From assembly GCA_017545365.1 (NCBI GenBank), contig JAFWOP010000052.1, forward strand, positions 1 to 21,113: 21,113 nucleotides of DNA, written 5' to 3'. Shown here piece by piece: positions 1-7,183 of this stretch (position 1 is the first letter of the stretch; every line of letters begins with the position of its first letter). The notes under the pieces are model-generated. The model was not told the origin of the DNA, made no database searches, and saw nothing but the letters and a program-made list of their open reading frames with translations. The position numbers and the translations under genes are program-made. Source of the DNA: Bacteroidales bacterium. GTDB taxonomy: Bacteria > Bacteroidota > Bacteroidia > Bacteroidales > P3.

Positions 1-2
1 AC

Positions 3-626
3 CTGTCCGGGTGGAACACCGAGAATGTGACAGATATGAGTAGTATGTTTTGGGGCTGTTCCAGCCTGACAAGCCTGAACCTGTCCGGATGGAACACCGA
101 GAATGTGACAGATATGAGTAGTATGTTTAAGGGCTGTTCCAGGCTGACAAGCCTGAACCTGTCGGGATGGAACACCGAGAATGTGACAGATATGAGTATG
201 ATGTTTGATGAATGTTCCAGCCTGACAAGCCTGAACCTGTCCGGGTGGAACACCGAGAATGTGACAGATATGAGTATGATGTTTTGGGGCTGTTCCAGCC
301 TGACAAGCCTGAATTTGTCTGGATGGAACAACGAGAATGTGACAGATATGAGTAGTATGTTTTGGGGCTGTTCCAGCCTGACAAGCCTGAATTTGTCTGG
401 ATGGAACACCGAAAATGTGACAACGATGGAAACTATGTTTCGCGGCTGTTCCAGCCTGACAAGCCTGAACCTGTCCGAATGGAACACCGAAAATGTGAGA
501 TATATGCAAAATATGTTTTATGGCTGTTCCAGCCTGACAAGCCTGAACCTGTCGGGATGGAATACTTCAAGAGTGTATAATATGATTGGCATGTTTTATG
601 ACTGCTCCAATCTGACAAGCCTTAAT
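3..626 (+). repeat. 78-bp in-frame tandem repeat array (eight units) of the BspA-like gene
   Basis: Units begin at 3, 81, 159, 237, 315, 393, 471 and 549, each exactly 78 bp (26 codons). Identity is very high at the DNA level, including synonymous sites, in the first six units and falls in the last two. The array probably continues upstream of the window. Such near-identical units are substrates for slippage or unequal recombination, which would change repeat number without breaking the frame. Confidence 0.9.
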
Positions 627-821
627 ATAGCAAATTTTAATATTAGGAGCGACTGCGCTTTATCTGATATGTGCAACAATTTAGCTGCAACCTCTCATGT
701 ATGTACCATTACTTGCACATCGAATACCCGTTCTAGGCTTACAGATGAATCATGGTATTGGAATGATACGTATCTTAACGAAAATTATATAATTTGGAAT
801 ATTGTAGGGAAGAAAAAGTAG
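3..821 (+). CDS. BspA-family leucine-rich repeat surface protein, 5' end outside window
   Basis: The reading frame is already open at position 3, so the N-terminus lies outside the window; the first in-frame ATG (27) is internal to a repeat. The visible product is about eight copies of a 26-residue repeat (pattern LSGWNTENVTDMSSMF followed by GCSSLTSLN), the BspA/DUF285 class of leucine-rich repeat. The last copies diverge (MQNMFYGCSS, MIGMFYDCSN), and a non-repetitive tail of about 60 residues with four cysteines closes the protein. Proteins of this class in Bacteroidales and other mucosal organisms are secreted or surface-attached and often bind host or bacterial partners. No sorting domain is visible at the C-terminus, so how it is anchored must be decided by the missing N-terminus. 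The family call is confident; the ligand is unknown. Confidence 0.88.
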   Translation: MSGWNTENVTDMSSMFWGCSSLTSLNLSGWNTENVTDMSSMFKGCSRLTSLNLSGWNTENVTDMSMMFDECSSLTSLNLSGWNTENVTDMSMMFWGCSSLTSLNLSGWNNENVTDMSSMFWGCSSLTSLNLSGWNTENVTTMETMFRGCSSLTSLNLSEWNTENVRYMQNMFYGCSSLTSLNLSGWNTSRVYNMIGMFYDCSNLTSLNIANFNIRSDCALSDMCNNLAATSHVCTITCTSNTRSRLTDESWYWNDTYLNENYIIWNIVGKKK

Positions 822-1014
822 TAAGACATGACAAATGCAACCACCACATAGTCGATTCGTTCTCCGAATGGATTCGTGACAATATGGCAATGACAATGTA
901 TTTACGCCGAACCCGACATGGCGGATGTTCAGAGGTAATCGTTTCGGTGGATTTTTAATCCGCTCAATAGATACAATACTAATCCCGAAAGAGACATAGG
1001 ACTATACATGTTGT

Positions 1015-1041
1015 GTTGCGGGCGGTGCAGCCGCCCGCAAC
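1015..1041. terminator. Strong GC-rich hairpin, possible terminator without T-tract
   Basis: The arms 1015-1025 (GTTGCGGGCGG) and 1031-1041 (CCGCCCGCAAC) are perfect reverse complements around a 5-nt loop TGCAG. No T-run follows on either strand, so it is not a classical intrinsic terminator. It lies about 195 bp after the BspA-like stop. It could be a terminator of another type, an mRNA 3'-end stabiliser, or a copy of a dispersed palindromic repeat. Confidence 0.45.
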
Positions 1042-1105
1042 CATGATTCTCTGCGATAATAGAAGGTTCATATGAGTTTTTTCTATTAGAATGAAAAATA
1101 AGTTG

Positions 1106-1113
1106 TACCTTTG
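1106..1113 (+). promoter_or_regulatory. Bacteroidota -7 box (TACCTTTG) upstream of the lipoprotein pair
   Basis: TACCTTTG matches the Bacteroidota consensus TAnnTTTG. A T-run at about 1077-1083 lies at roughly the -33 distance but lacks the final G of TTTG. It would give a leader of about 110-180 nt before the first FISUMP-like lipoprotein. Confidence 0.5.
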
Positions 1114-1204
1114 CAGTTGGAAATATAGACTGATATGATGATAGAAGACACACATAAAACCACCTAGACTTTAAGTGCGGCAAGGTATATTGTAAGTTTA
1201 ATGG

Positions 1205-1227
1205 TTTGTAATTTACAAATTTGTAAA
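1205..1227. promoter_or_regulatory. AT-rich palindrome plus a third half-site; possible operator
   Basis: TTTGTAA (1205-1211) and TTACAAA (1213-1219) are perfect inverted halves around one base, and a direct third copy TTTGTAAA follows at 1220-1227. This is the shape of a dimeric regulator site. It ends just before the ATG at 1229, the alternative upstream start of the next gene. Confidence 0.35.
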
Positions 1228-1291
1228 GATGAAATTCTTCGCTAGATATATTGAAATACAGAGTTCTAACAGACTGGATGGAAATATTTCA

Positions 1292-1996
1292 ATGACTGAA
1301 GTGCAGCGCGTGGCATTCGTGGCTTTATTGCTGGCATGCGTGTTGGTGGGTTGTAAGAATGGAGTGGGGGAACGGAGCAGTGAGAGTCTTTTCTCTGTCA
1401 GCGCGACCGAGCGGGTGGAGTTTGCACCGGGCAATTTGGCGGAAGGCGGCAAGGGGTTTGTGGAACACCAGTGGGAGCCAGGCTGGCTGTTTGGGTGGGG
1501 CACAGGCAACAGACCTGCGGACACTACGGATGACTGGAACAGCTATCTGCACTTCGACGATTGGGGAAAACACATTGCAGGTGGTTGGCGGACACCGACG
1601 GCCGACGAGTGGAATTACCTGCTGTTTGAACGGACTGGCGCAAGCGAGAAACGGGCGGTGGGTACGGTCAACGGTATGCGTGGGCTGTTGCTGCTGCCCG
1701 ATGAATGGGAGCTGCCGTCGGAATGTTCATTTGTTAGTCGGGCTACTGGGTGGGATGCCAATTGCTATTCTGTTAGCCAATGGGAGCCGATGGAAAAGGC
1801 TGGGGCGGTGTTCCTGCCAGCGGCGGGATTCCGCTGGGGAGCGTTGCCCTACGCTTTCGACTGTGAGGGTCTGTATTGGTCATCCTCAACGGAATCAGAA
1901 GGCTGCCCGTATACGATGCACTTCGACGGCAACATCTTGGCGTTGGACTGGGACGACGTCCCCCAATTCGGACAGTCGGTGCGGCTTGTGCGGTAA
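1292..1996 (+). CDS. Lipoprotein with FISUMP-like domain (copy 1)
   Basis: From the ATG at 1292 the 234-residue product starts with a lipoprotein signal peptide: a hydrophobic stretch of about 13 residues and lipobox LVGC with the acylated cysteine at residue 21. An in-frame ATG at 1229 would add 21 polar residues before the signal, so the inner start is preferred. The mature part matches the paralog at 2121 throughout: an N-terminal FSVSATERVEF motif, WGTGN, GGWRTPTADEWNYL, GTVNG followed by LLLLPDEW, AVFLPAAGFRW, YWSS and a final SVRLV. This is the pattern of the Fibrobacter succinogenes major paralogous (FISUMP) type of domain, common in multi-copy cell-surface lipoproteins of Bacteroidales; its molecular role is unknown. 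Compared with the paralog, about 20 residues are missing between the GNL and LFGWGTGN motifs. An outer-membrane, possibly surface-exposed location is inferred. Confidence 0.75.
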   Translation: MTEVQRVAFVALLLACVLVGCKNGVGERSSESLFSVSATERVEFAPGNLAEGGKGFVEHQWEPGWLFGWGTGNRPADTTDDWNSYLHFDDWGKHIAGGWRTPTADEWNYLLFERTGASEKRAVGTVNGMRGLLLLPDEWELPSECSFVSRATGWDANCYSVSQWEPMEKAGAVFLPAAGFRWGALPYAFDCEGLYWSSSTESEGCPYTMHFDGNILALDWDDVPQFGQSVRLVR

Positions 1997-2013
1997 TAGA
2001 TATTTTTTTTACT

Positions 2014-2030
2014 CTTTTTGCAACAAAAAG
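2014..2030. terminator. Small AT-rich hairpin after the first lipoprotein gene
   Basis: CTTTTTG (2014-2020) and CAAAAAG (2024-2030) form a perfect 7-bp stem with loop CAA, 18 bp after the stop at 1996. It is weak and has no T-run afterwards. It may be an mRNA processing or attenuation structure between the two paralogs rather than a full terminator. Confidence 0.25.
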
Positions 2031-2120
2031 GGCATTTGGCGGTCTTATATAGTAAAAGCACCAAATGTCGACATGGTTGTTTGTAATATTCAGTAATCAT
2101 TATTTTAACAATGCAAAAAG

Positions 2121-2951
2121 ATGAAAAAAGTAGCAGACAAAACAATAAACAATGGCAGCATACGATGGCTGAGTTGTTTCGTTATTTCAATCACATTATT
2201 GGTCTTCTCGGGTTGCGGGAAAGAACCGAAACCAGAGCCGCAAGGTGATGATGAGCCAAGGGTTGAGACCGTGAAAGGGTTGTACTCGGTCAGCGATTCC
2301 ACACAGGTGCAATTTGCATCGGGAAATCTGCTATACCGCGCCAGTACCAAGACTTGGAGTTTTGCCAGGCATCAGTATGACTGTATAGGCAAAGATAATG
2401 AGAATGTGGATACCGCTTACGATGGCTGGATAGACCTCTTTGGATGGGGGACAGGTAATGCTCCTGTTGAAGTGGACCCCCATAGCACCTATCCGGAGTT
2501 TTATGACTGGGGCGCAAATATCCAAGGAGGCTGGCGGACATTGAGCATCTCGGAATGGAACTATGTTGTTTTCCAGAGAAGTGGTGCCGGTGGCAAACGG
2601 GGTACGGGCACCGTCAACGGAGTGCATGGATTGATACTGTTGCCAGATGATTGGACACAGCCGGATGGGTGTACGTTTACACCTGGATATACCAGTTGGG
2701 AAGGCAACACATACACCGAGGCAGAATGGAAGAAAATGGAGTCGGCCAGTGCCGTATTTCTCCCAGCAGCAGGGGTCAGATGGAATAGAGAGGTGAACGA
2801 GGTGGGCGAGTATGGCTATTATTGGTCGTCAACGCCGGACTATAATTCTTTCAAGAGTTACATACTGTTCTTTAACGACAGTTACTTTAACGCAGAAAGT
2901 AGCAGCCTTCGTTGGGGAGGGTTCTCAGTGCGGTTGGTAAAGGATAAGTGA
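2121..2951 (+). CDS. Lipoprotein with FISUMP-like domain (copy 2)
   Basis: The 276-residue product has a lipoprotein signal with lipobox VFSGC (cysteine at residue 32) and a short Pro/Glu/Lys-rich linker (KEPKPEPQGDDEP) of the kind that lifts a domain off the membrane. The domain carries the family pattern YSVSDSTQVQF, FARHQYDCIG, DLFGWGTGN, GGWRTLSISEWNYVVF, GTVNGVHGLILLPDDW, AVFLPAAGVRW, GYYWSS and a terminal SVRLVKDK. It is about 42 residues longer than its upstream neighbour, mainly from a segment around residues 73-94 and the linker. The pair looks like a tandem duplication followed by divergence. A strong terminator follows at 2974. Function is unknown; the FISUMP assignment rests on the motif pattern. 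Confidence 0.78.
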   Translation: MKKVADKTINNGSIRWLSCFVISITLLVFSGCGKEPKPEPQGDDEPRVETVKGLYSVSDSTQVQFASGNLLYRASTKTWSFARHQYDCIGKDNENVDTAYDGWIDLFGWGTGNAPVEVDPHSTYPEFYDWGANIQGGWRTLSISEWNYVVFQRSGAGGKRGTGTVNGVHGLILLPDDWTQPDGCTFTPGYTSWEGNTYTEAEWKKMESASAVFLPAAGVRWNREVNEVGEYGYYWSSTPDYNSFKSYILFFNDSYFNAESSSLRWGGFSVRLVKDK

Positions 2952-2973
2952 TGAATGACTTGTATTGTGTTGG

Positions 2974-3010
2974 GTTGAGGGTGCCTTTAGGTGCCCTCAA
3001 CTTATTATTA
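2974..3010 (+). terminator. Terminator shared by convergent genes
   Basis: Arms 2974-2985 and 2990-3001 form a 12-bp stem (GTTGAGGGTGCC with GGTGCCCTCAAC, two G-T wobbles) closed by a TTTA loop and followed by TTATTATTA. It sits in the 61-bp gap between the lipoprotein stop (2951) and the end of the convergent histidine kinase gene (3013). It should act on the plus strand; the minus-strand exit lacks a T-run. Confidence 0.75.
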
Positions 3011-3012
3011 GG

Positions 3013-4539
3013 CTAGGAGAGGGGAAGCGAGATGGTGAAGGTGGAGCCCTGCCCCAGTTCGCTGGTGAGGGCAATTTTTCCTTGGTGGAGGGCGACAACC
3101 TGAGAGACGTAGTTGAGTCCGATGCCAAAGCCTTTTACGTTATGGACGTTCCCCGTGGAAACACGATAGAATTTTTCAAAGATATGTTTTTGGTCCTCTT
3201 TGGCAATGCCAATACCGTTGTCCTTGATCTGAATGACGGCATAGTTGTCTTGTGTCAGAGTGGTGATAATGATGTGGGGCTTCTGTTCGGAATATTTGAT
3301 GGCGTTGTCGATAAGGTTGTGCATCATGTTGGAGATGTGCAACTCGTCGGCAAAAAGGGTTCCTGGTATCTCGCCAAGATGGGTCTCGATAATCCCTTGC
3401 CGGTTTTGGATGGTGAGTTTGAAGTTTTGGACTGAGGCCTCTACTAGGCTGTTAAGGTTGATTTCCTTAGGGTTGATGGTAAACTTTTTGCCCGACATTT
3501 TGGCACTTTGTAGCAGCGTTTCAATCAGTATGCGCATACGCCGGTTCTCATCGCTGATGATATTGATGAAGTTGCTGCGGGTGGCGGCATCGCTGTTAAT
3601 GGAGTCGTCCTCAAGCATCTCACAGGCCAGGCTGATAGTGGCGATAGGGGTTTTGATTTCGTGGGTCATGTTGTTGATGAAGTCGGTCTTCATTTCGTCC
3701 AGTTTGCGTTGGGAAGATATGGTGCGTAAGGAAAAGATGAAGAGGATGGAAATCAGCAGTATCATAAAGATGCTGAGGAGGGTGTAGAAATTGGCGTCGC
3801 TGCTAAGTATCATGGGGGAGGGTGGGAAGGCGAGGAGGAGGTAAAGATTGTCAGAGGTGGCGATGCCGTGAGGGTGGAACGTGTATTTATAAGCAGAGTT
3901 GAGGAGTTCGTTGGGGTTGGCATCTTTGCTACAATAGAGGAGGGTGTCGGCCCCGTCTTTCAAGACACCGATATAGGGGTTGATGTCTACCCCGTTGATA
4001 ATAAGCTCTTCGCGAATGAGTGAGTCCAGTAGTGGGAAGTTGAGCTTAGTGGGGTCGATGGTGTTGTTGATATAGACGGGAGCATTCTTTGTTCTTTTGG
4101 TGTTGTTTATCTCTGCGATGAGCCTGTTGCGGGCGTTGAGAAGGGTGTTGTATTGGGTGAGGGTGTTCTCCTCGGCGCTGGAGAGGTGGGAGCCTGGGAG
4201 GGGAAAGGCGCTGTCCTGTGTGGAAACACCAAACTGTACACGATGCTCGTCATAGAAAAGCTCGCTGCTGTTGCGTATGATGTCCTGCATTTTTTCGTTA
4301 AGGTCGTCAATACGCAAGTATCGCTGTAACCTATAGCGTTCTTTCTGTGACACATAGTCTTCGACCTTCATTTGGTCTAGCTGGTTGAACACCTCGTCGA
4401 TGGCGTTGTTGACGCTGATGTTGAACAGGTTCTCGCTCATCTTGGCCGATTTTTTGGTCTGGGTAATCTGGATGATAACCAGAGTGATTGCGGCGATGGC
4501 GAAAATGGTGGATAATAGAATCAAGAGGTGTCGTTTCAT
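3013..4539 (-). CDS. Orphan membrane sensor histidine kinase
   Basis: The start is set at the ATG whose complement is 4537-4539, because the protein then begins MKRHLLILLS with TM1 at about residues 4-24; the longer open frame up to 4728 adds 63 residues unlike any signal. The 508-residue product has a periplasmic sensor region (about 30-250) with no recognised domain and TM2 at about 253-271. The transmitter follows: H-box FINNMTHEIKTPI with phospho-acceptor His293, N-box HNLIDNAIKYS around Asn412, G1 box KDNGIGI (439-445) and G2 box GFGIGL (470-475). The core resembles RprX-like Bacteroidales kinases. It should autophosphorylate on His293 and pass the phosphate to a response regulator, but none is encoded nearby: the neighbours are a convergent lipoprotein and the divergent mtnN-luxS operon. 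Partner and signal cannot be told from sequence. Confidence 0.92.
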   Translation of the reverse strand: MKRHLLILLSTIFAIAAITLVIIQITQTKKSAKMSENLFNISVNNAIDEVFNQLDQMKVEDYVSQKERYRLQRYLRIDDLNEKMQDIIRNSSELFYDEHRVQFGVSTQDSAFPLPGSHLSSAEENTLTQYNTLLNARNRLIAEINNTKRTKNAPVYINNTIDPTKLNFPLLDSLIREELIINGVDINPYIGVLKDGADTLLYCSKDANPNELLNSAYKYTFHPHGIATSDNLYLLLAFPPSPMILSSDANFYTLLSIFMILLISILFIFSLRTISSQRKLDEMKTDFINNMTHEIKTPIATISLACEMLEDDSINSDAATRSNFINIISDENRRMRILIETLLQSAKMSGKKFTINPKEINLNSLVEASVQNFKLTIQNRQGIIETHLGEIPGTLFADELHISNMMHNLIDNAIKYSEQKPHIIITTLTQDNYAVIQIKDNGIGIAKEDQKHIFEKFYRVSTGNVHNVKGFGIGLNYVSQVVALHQGKIALTSELGQGSTFTISLPLS

Positions 4540-4589
4540 ATAATATGAATATTTCTTTTGATAACGGAAACATGGATAAAAAATTACTT

Positions 4590-4624
4590 TTTGGGCAATA
4601 ATTAAGAAAAAAATCTTATCTTTG
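4590..4624 (+). promoter_or_regulatory. Candidate promoter of mtnN-luxS
   Basis: The -7 box TATCTTTG is at 4617-4624 and a -33-like TTTG at 4590-4593, with a 23-bp spacer, slightly longer than the usual 19-21. It lies in the divergent gap between the kinase gene and mtnN and implies a leader of about 140 nt. Confidence 0.6.
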
Positions 4625-4772
4625 CACTTCGAAATCGGCATGGGGCATGACTGAAAGTCTCCCTGATTCAGTAGTATATAACATATAATTGAATGTTTTC
4701 GATAAGCCGAATCCAGGCAAGCTTGCATTTATGGTGAGGCGAGAAAACGTCTGTTACGAAGAAACGAACAAT

Positions 4773-5435
4773 ATGAGGATAGGCATAATAATAGCAATGG
4801 ACATCGAATACCAAAAGATGCGCGATGCCTTGGGCGGGAAGTCGCAGGGCAGCATCAATGGTAATGATGTCGTTTTGTGGCAATGCGGAATAGGCAAGGT
4901 GAACGCTGCTATAGGCACTATGAACCTCATAGGCCAGCACCATCCTGACTGCATTATCAGCACGGGATTGGCAGGCGGCATAGATGATCGTCTTCATGTC
5001 ATGGACGTAGTGGTTGGCAGCCAGACGGTCTATCATGACGTATGGTGTGGCGAAGGCAACGACAAAGGGCAAATTCAGGGCTTGCCCGCACGTTTTGATG
5101 CTGACAAAAAACTGGTACAATGTGCCCTATCGTTAGATGAAACAGGTGACTATAAGGTGTGGAACGGACTAATCTGCACCGGTGACCAGTTTATCACCAA
5201 CAAGAAAGCACTTGCAGATATCAAGTCATCCTTCTCAGATGCCTTGGCATGTGAGATGGAGTCTGCCGCCATAGCCCACACCTGTTATCTTCAGACGGTG
5301 CCATTCCTCAGCATCCGTGTTATCAGCGACACCCCTGGCAACACCGACAACCACCAGCAGCAGTGGGACACCTTCCTTGCTAACATGGGCGACCACTCTT
5401 TCCGTTTCGTCAAAAGTTTTCTTGAAAAGTTGTAA
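4773..5435 (+). CDS. mtnN: 5'-methylthioadenosine/S-adenosylhomocysteine nucleosidase
   Basis: The 220-residue protein starts MRIGIIIAMDIE, aligning with E. coli Pfs so that Glu12 has the same number; the upstream in-frame ATGs at 4689 and 4731 would add an unrelated tail. Further hallmarks are the GLAGGID loop, CTGDQFI (residues 135-141, the nucleoside-binding segment), CEMESAAIAH (Glu163, equivalent to the ribose-binding Glu174) and VISD (Asp186, the general acid). The enzyme hydrolyses S-adenosylhomocysteine to adenine and S-ribosylhomocysteine, and also cleaves methylthioadenosine. Its product is the substrate of luxS, which starts 18 bp downstream, so the pair forms a complete SAH-detoxification and AI-2 route in the cytoplasm. 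Length is typical of the family. Confidence 0.95.
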   Translation: MRIGIIIAMDIEYQKMRDALGGKSQGSINGNDVVLWQCGIGKVNAAIGTMNLIGQHHPDCIISTGLAGGIDDRLHVMDVVVGSQTVYHDVWCGEGNDKGQIQGLPARFDADKKLVQCALSLDETGDYKVWNGLICTGDQFITNKKALADIKSSFSDALACEMESAAIAHTCYLQTVPFLSIRVISDTPGNTDNHQQQWDTFLANMGDHSFRFVKSFLEKL

Positions 5436-5453
5436 CCGATTATTATTCTCAAT

Positions 5454-5948
5454 ATGGAAGTTATTCAAAGTTTTACGATAGACCACACACACTTGAAGCC
5501 CGGCATCTACATTTCCCGTATCGACAAAGGGTTTACCACCTTTGACTTACGCATAATTGAACCCAACCACGAGCCTGCTGTGTCACCCTCAGCCATGCAT
5601 AGTCTGGAACACTTGATGGCCACATGGTTTCGTAACTCATCGGTTAAGGACGATGTGGTATATGTCGGGCCTATGGGTTGTCTGACGGGCATGTACATTA
5701 TAATGACGGGCAATTACACCGCCCAGGACATGTGCTCACTCACAATCGAGTGCCTTGAATGGATACTGACACAGACTGAAGTCCCCGCCACCACTCCAGA
5801 GACTTGTGGCAACTATCTGCTTCACGACCTGCCCATGTGCCATTGGGAAAGCCGCCGCTACCTGTCGCGCCTACGTGACGATTTTCACAGCGAATACACC
5901 AAATTGCAGGTGACTCTGGCTGACGGCAAAGTGTTTGCTGATGCATAA
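5454..5948 (+). CDS. luxS: S-ribosylhomocysteine lyase (AI-2 synthase)
   Basis: The 164-residue product carries the metal-binding HSLEH motif (His49, His53), the catalytic cysteine in PMGC (Cys76) and the third metal ligand in the TCGN segment (Cys118). SFTIDHT at the N-terminus also matches LuxS. It cleaves S-ribosylhomocysteine to homocysteine and 4,5-dihydroxy-2,3-pentanedione, the precursor of autoinducer-2. It is the second gene of an operon with mtnN and has no obvious promoter of its own. No lsr-type AI-2 uptake or LuxP-type receptor gene is nearby, so here it may serve mainly methyl-cycle recycling; signalling is possible but not shown. Length and motif order are normal. Confidence 0.96.
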   Translation: MEVIQSFTIDHTHLKPGIYISRIDKGFTTFDLRIIEPNHEPAVSPSAMHSLEHLMATWFRNSSVKDDVVYVGPMGCLTGMYIIMTGNYTAQDMCSLTIECLEWILTQTEVPATTPETCGNYLLHDLPMCHWESRRYLSRLRDDFHSEYTKLQVTLADGKVFADA

Positions 5949-6029
5949 GGAACTTTATCGTACAAAAAATTATTCTTTGGACACAATATTTTTTGAAAAG
6001 CGTAGTTATATAAGCGTTTTTTGCAGATT

Positions 6030-6103
6030 GGCCCCGTAGTTCAGCTGAATAGAACGTCGGATTCCGGTTCCGAAAGTCGTGGGTTTGAATCCCGCCGGGG
6101 TCA
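6030..6103 (+). tRNA. tRNA-Arg (anticodon CCG)
   Basis: The sequence folds into a full cloverleaf of 74 nt: acceptor GGCCCCG (6030-6036) with CGGGGTC (6096-6102), T8 and A9, D stem GTTC/GAAC, and anticodon stem TCGGA/TCCGA. The 7-nt loop TTCCGGT gives anticodon CCG at 6064-6066. A 5-nt variable loop and T stem GTGGG/CCCGC around TTTGAAT follow. The discriminator is A6103. CCA is not encoded, so it must be added after transcription. It reads CGG codons. The RNA exits straight into a terminator at 6107. Confidence 0.93.
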
Positions 6104-6106
6104 CAA

Positions 6107-6138
6107 GGACTGTAGCTGAAGAGTTGCAGTCCCTTTTT
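6107..6138 (+). terminator. Rho-independent terminator of the tRNA gene
   Basis: Arms 6107-6117 and 6122-6132 make an 11-bp stem (outer half GGACTG/CAGTCC perfect, two wobbles inside) with a GAAG tetraloop, directly followed by CTTTTTAATTTT. It begins 4 nt after the tRNA end, so it ends the tRNA transcript. It also leaves only about 20 bp before the CPBP gene, which must use read-through or a promoter overlapping this area. Confidence 0.85.
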
Positions 6139-6156
6139 AATTTTAATAGTATTGTA

Positions 6157-7032
6157 ATGAGTCGTATATCCATTTTTTTTCAGGATGCCAAGCCGTTCTC
6201 TAAGTTGTTGGGGCTGTTCTTTCTTTTTTTGACAGGCTTTATTCTAGCCACAGGGTTAAACAATATCTGTCCCCCATCGTTTGTCACACCAACAGCTATC
6301 AGGTGGAGCATGTTGATGCAGGCCATATCGCAGTTGATGATGTTTTTGCTTCCAGCAGTGCTGTTCGCTATGCTTTTTTACGATTCAACTTCCCCCTTTT
6401 TGAAACTACACTTTCGTGTAGAGCATTGGAGGTTGTCATTGGTGGCTGTGGTGATATTGTTGTTGCTGGTTCCGTTGAATGACTGGATTACATGGTGGAA
6501 TGACCAATGGGATTTGGGCGGGCTTGAGGCAGAAATGCGAAAGATGACCCAGCTATCAAAAGACGTGGTTGGTAAGATGCTCTCTCTTACCAACCCTTCC
6601 GACCTTATGCTTCAAATCCTCGTAGTGGCATTTATTCCAGCGGTTTGTGAAGAGCTATTCTTCAGAGGGGCTTTGCAGCAGCTTCTGCAAGAGTGGTTTC
6701 GCAATGTCCATGTGGCAGTAATAGTAACATCCTTGATTTTCTCATTGTTTCATGGCGACATCTATGGTCTTGTGCCTCGTTTCCTCCTGGGGGTGTTGTT
6801 GGGATACTTGTTCCTTCAGTCGGGCTCGTTGTTGGTCAATGTGTGCGCCCATTTCTTTAATAATGCTCTCATAGTAGTTCTCTACTATCTATATAATAAA
6901 GGGGTGCTATCGGCAAGCCCTGAAATACCACTTCAGATGTCGTGGTTCACCACTCTGATTTGTGCCTTTTCGGCAACGGCTTTATTCGTCCTGTATTTTG
7001 TGAAAAAAAACACCAAAAAGACTTCTGAATGA
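6157..7032 (+). CDS. CPBP-family intramembrane metalloprotease
   Basis: The start at 6157 (MSRISIFFQD) is chosen because the frame upstream runs back into the tRNA. The 291-residue product is very hydrophobic, with about seven or eight membrane segments (for example near 15-34, 55-75, 92-108 and 150-165). It carries the three CPBP/Abi motifs in order: EELFFRG (Glu165, Glu166, Arg170), FSLFHG (His199) and VNVCAHFFNNA (His232, Asn235/236). These build a Rce1-like metal-dependent active site inside the membrane. Bacterial members cleave peptides or act in bacteriocin maturation or immunity; many have no known substrate, and no bacteriocin-like gene is next to this one. The product ends in a Lys-rich cytoplasmic tail. 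Confidence 0.9.
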   Translation: MSRISIFFQDAKPFSKLLGLFFLFLTGFILATGLNNICPPSFVTPTAIRWSMLMQAISQLMMFLLPAVLFAMLFYDSTSPFLKLHFRVEHWRLSLVAVVILLLLVPLNDWITWWNDQWDLGGLEAEMRKMTQLSKDVVGKMLSLTNPSDLMLQILVVAFIPAVCEELFFRGALQQLLQEWFRNVHVAVIVTSLIFSLFHGDIYGLVPRFLLGVLLGYLFLQSGSLLVNVCAHFFNNALIVVLYYLYNKGVLSASPEIPLQMSWFTTLICAFSATALFVLYFVKKNTKKTSE

Positions 7033-7183
7033 CGAATATGAATTGTTATCAATCAGGAATTTGTTATTTTTTTACCCCAATTCGCTATTCTTTAATATGC
7101 TGATAATCAATACGTATTAAGTGTGTAGTCTGCAAAAAGTTCCGAAAGGATAAAAAAAATATTTCTAATTCGTTTTTTTTTAG

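Larger units (their letters stand above)
822..1228. other. Intergenic region with a hairpin and a candidate promoter
   Basis: No coding sequence could be supported between the BspA-like gene and the first FISUMP-like lipoprotein. The stretch holds an 11-bp perfect inverted repeat (1015-1041), a TAnnTTTG box (1106-1113) and an AT-rich palindrome (1205-1227), all listed separately. Positions 822-1010 show nothing recognisable. Confidence 0.6.

Noticed and set aside
127..618. Long open frames on the minus strand inside the BspA-like repeats
   Set aside because: They exist only because the 78-bp unit happens to be open in antisense, so each copy extends the frame; composition is not protein-like and there is no start context.
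3..626. Possible CRISPR array
   Set aside because: The 78-bp units are contiguous, in frame and coding, with no unique spacers.
1359..2096. Second long plus-strand frame overlapping the first FISUMP-like gene
   Set aside because: The product is Arg/Cys/Trp-rich without motifs, whereas the overlapping frame has a lipobox and matches the paralog at 2121.
3013..4539. Kinase as an AI-2 receptor because it neighbours luxS
   Set aside because: Its sensor region shows no LuxQ, LuxP or dCACHE features; kept only as a neighbourhood observation.
4540..4728. N-terminal extension of the histidine kinase
   Set aside because: It adds 63 residues before a clear TM1 start at MKRHLLILLS and covers the divergent promoter region.
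6030..6103. tRNA-Arg as an integration (att) site
   Set aside because: No integrase gene or repeated copy of the tRNA 3' end is visible in the window.
6079..6156. Upstream start of the CPBP protease
   Set aside because: This part of the frame lies in the tRNA gene and its terminator.
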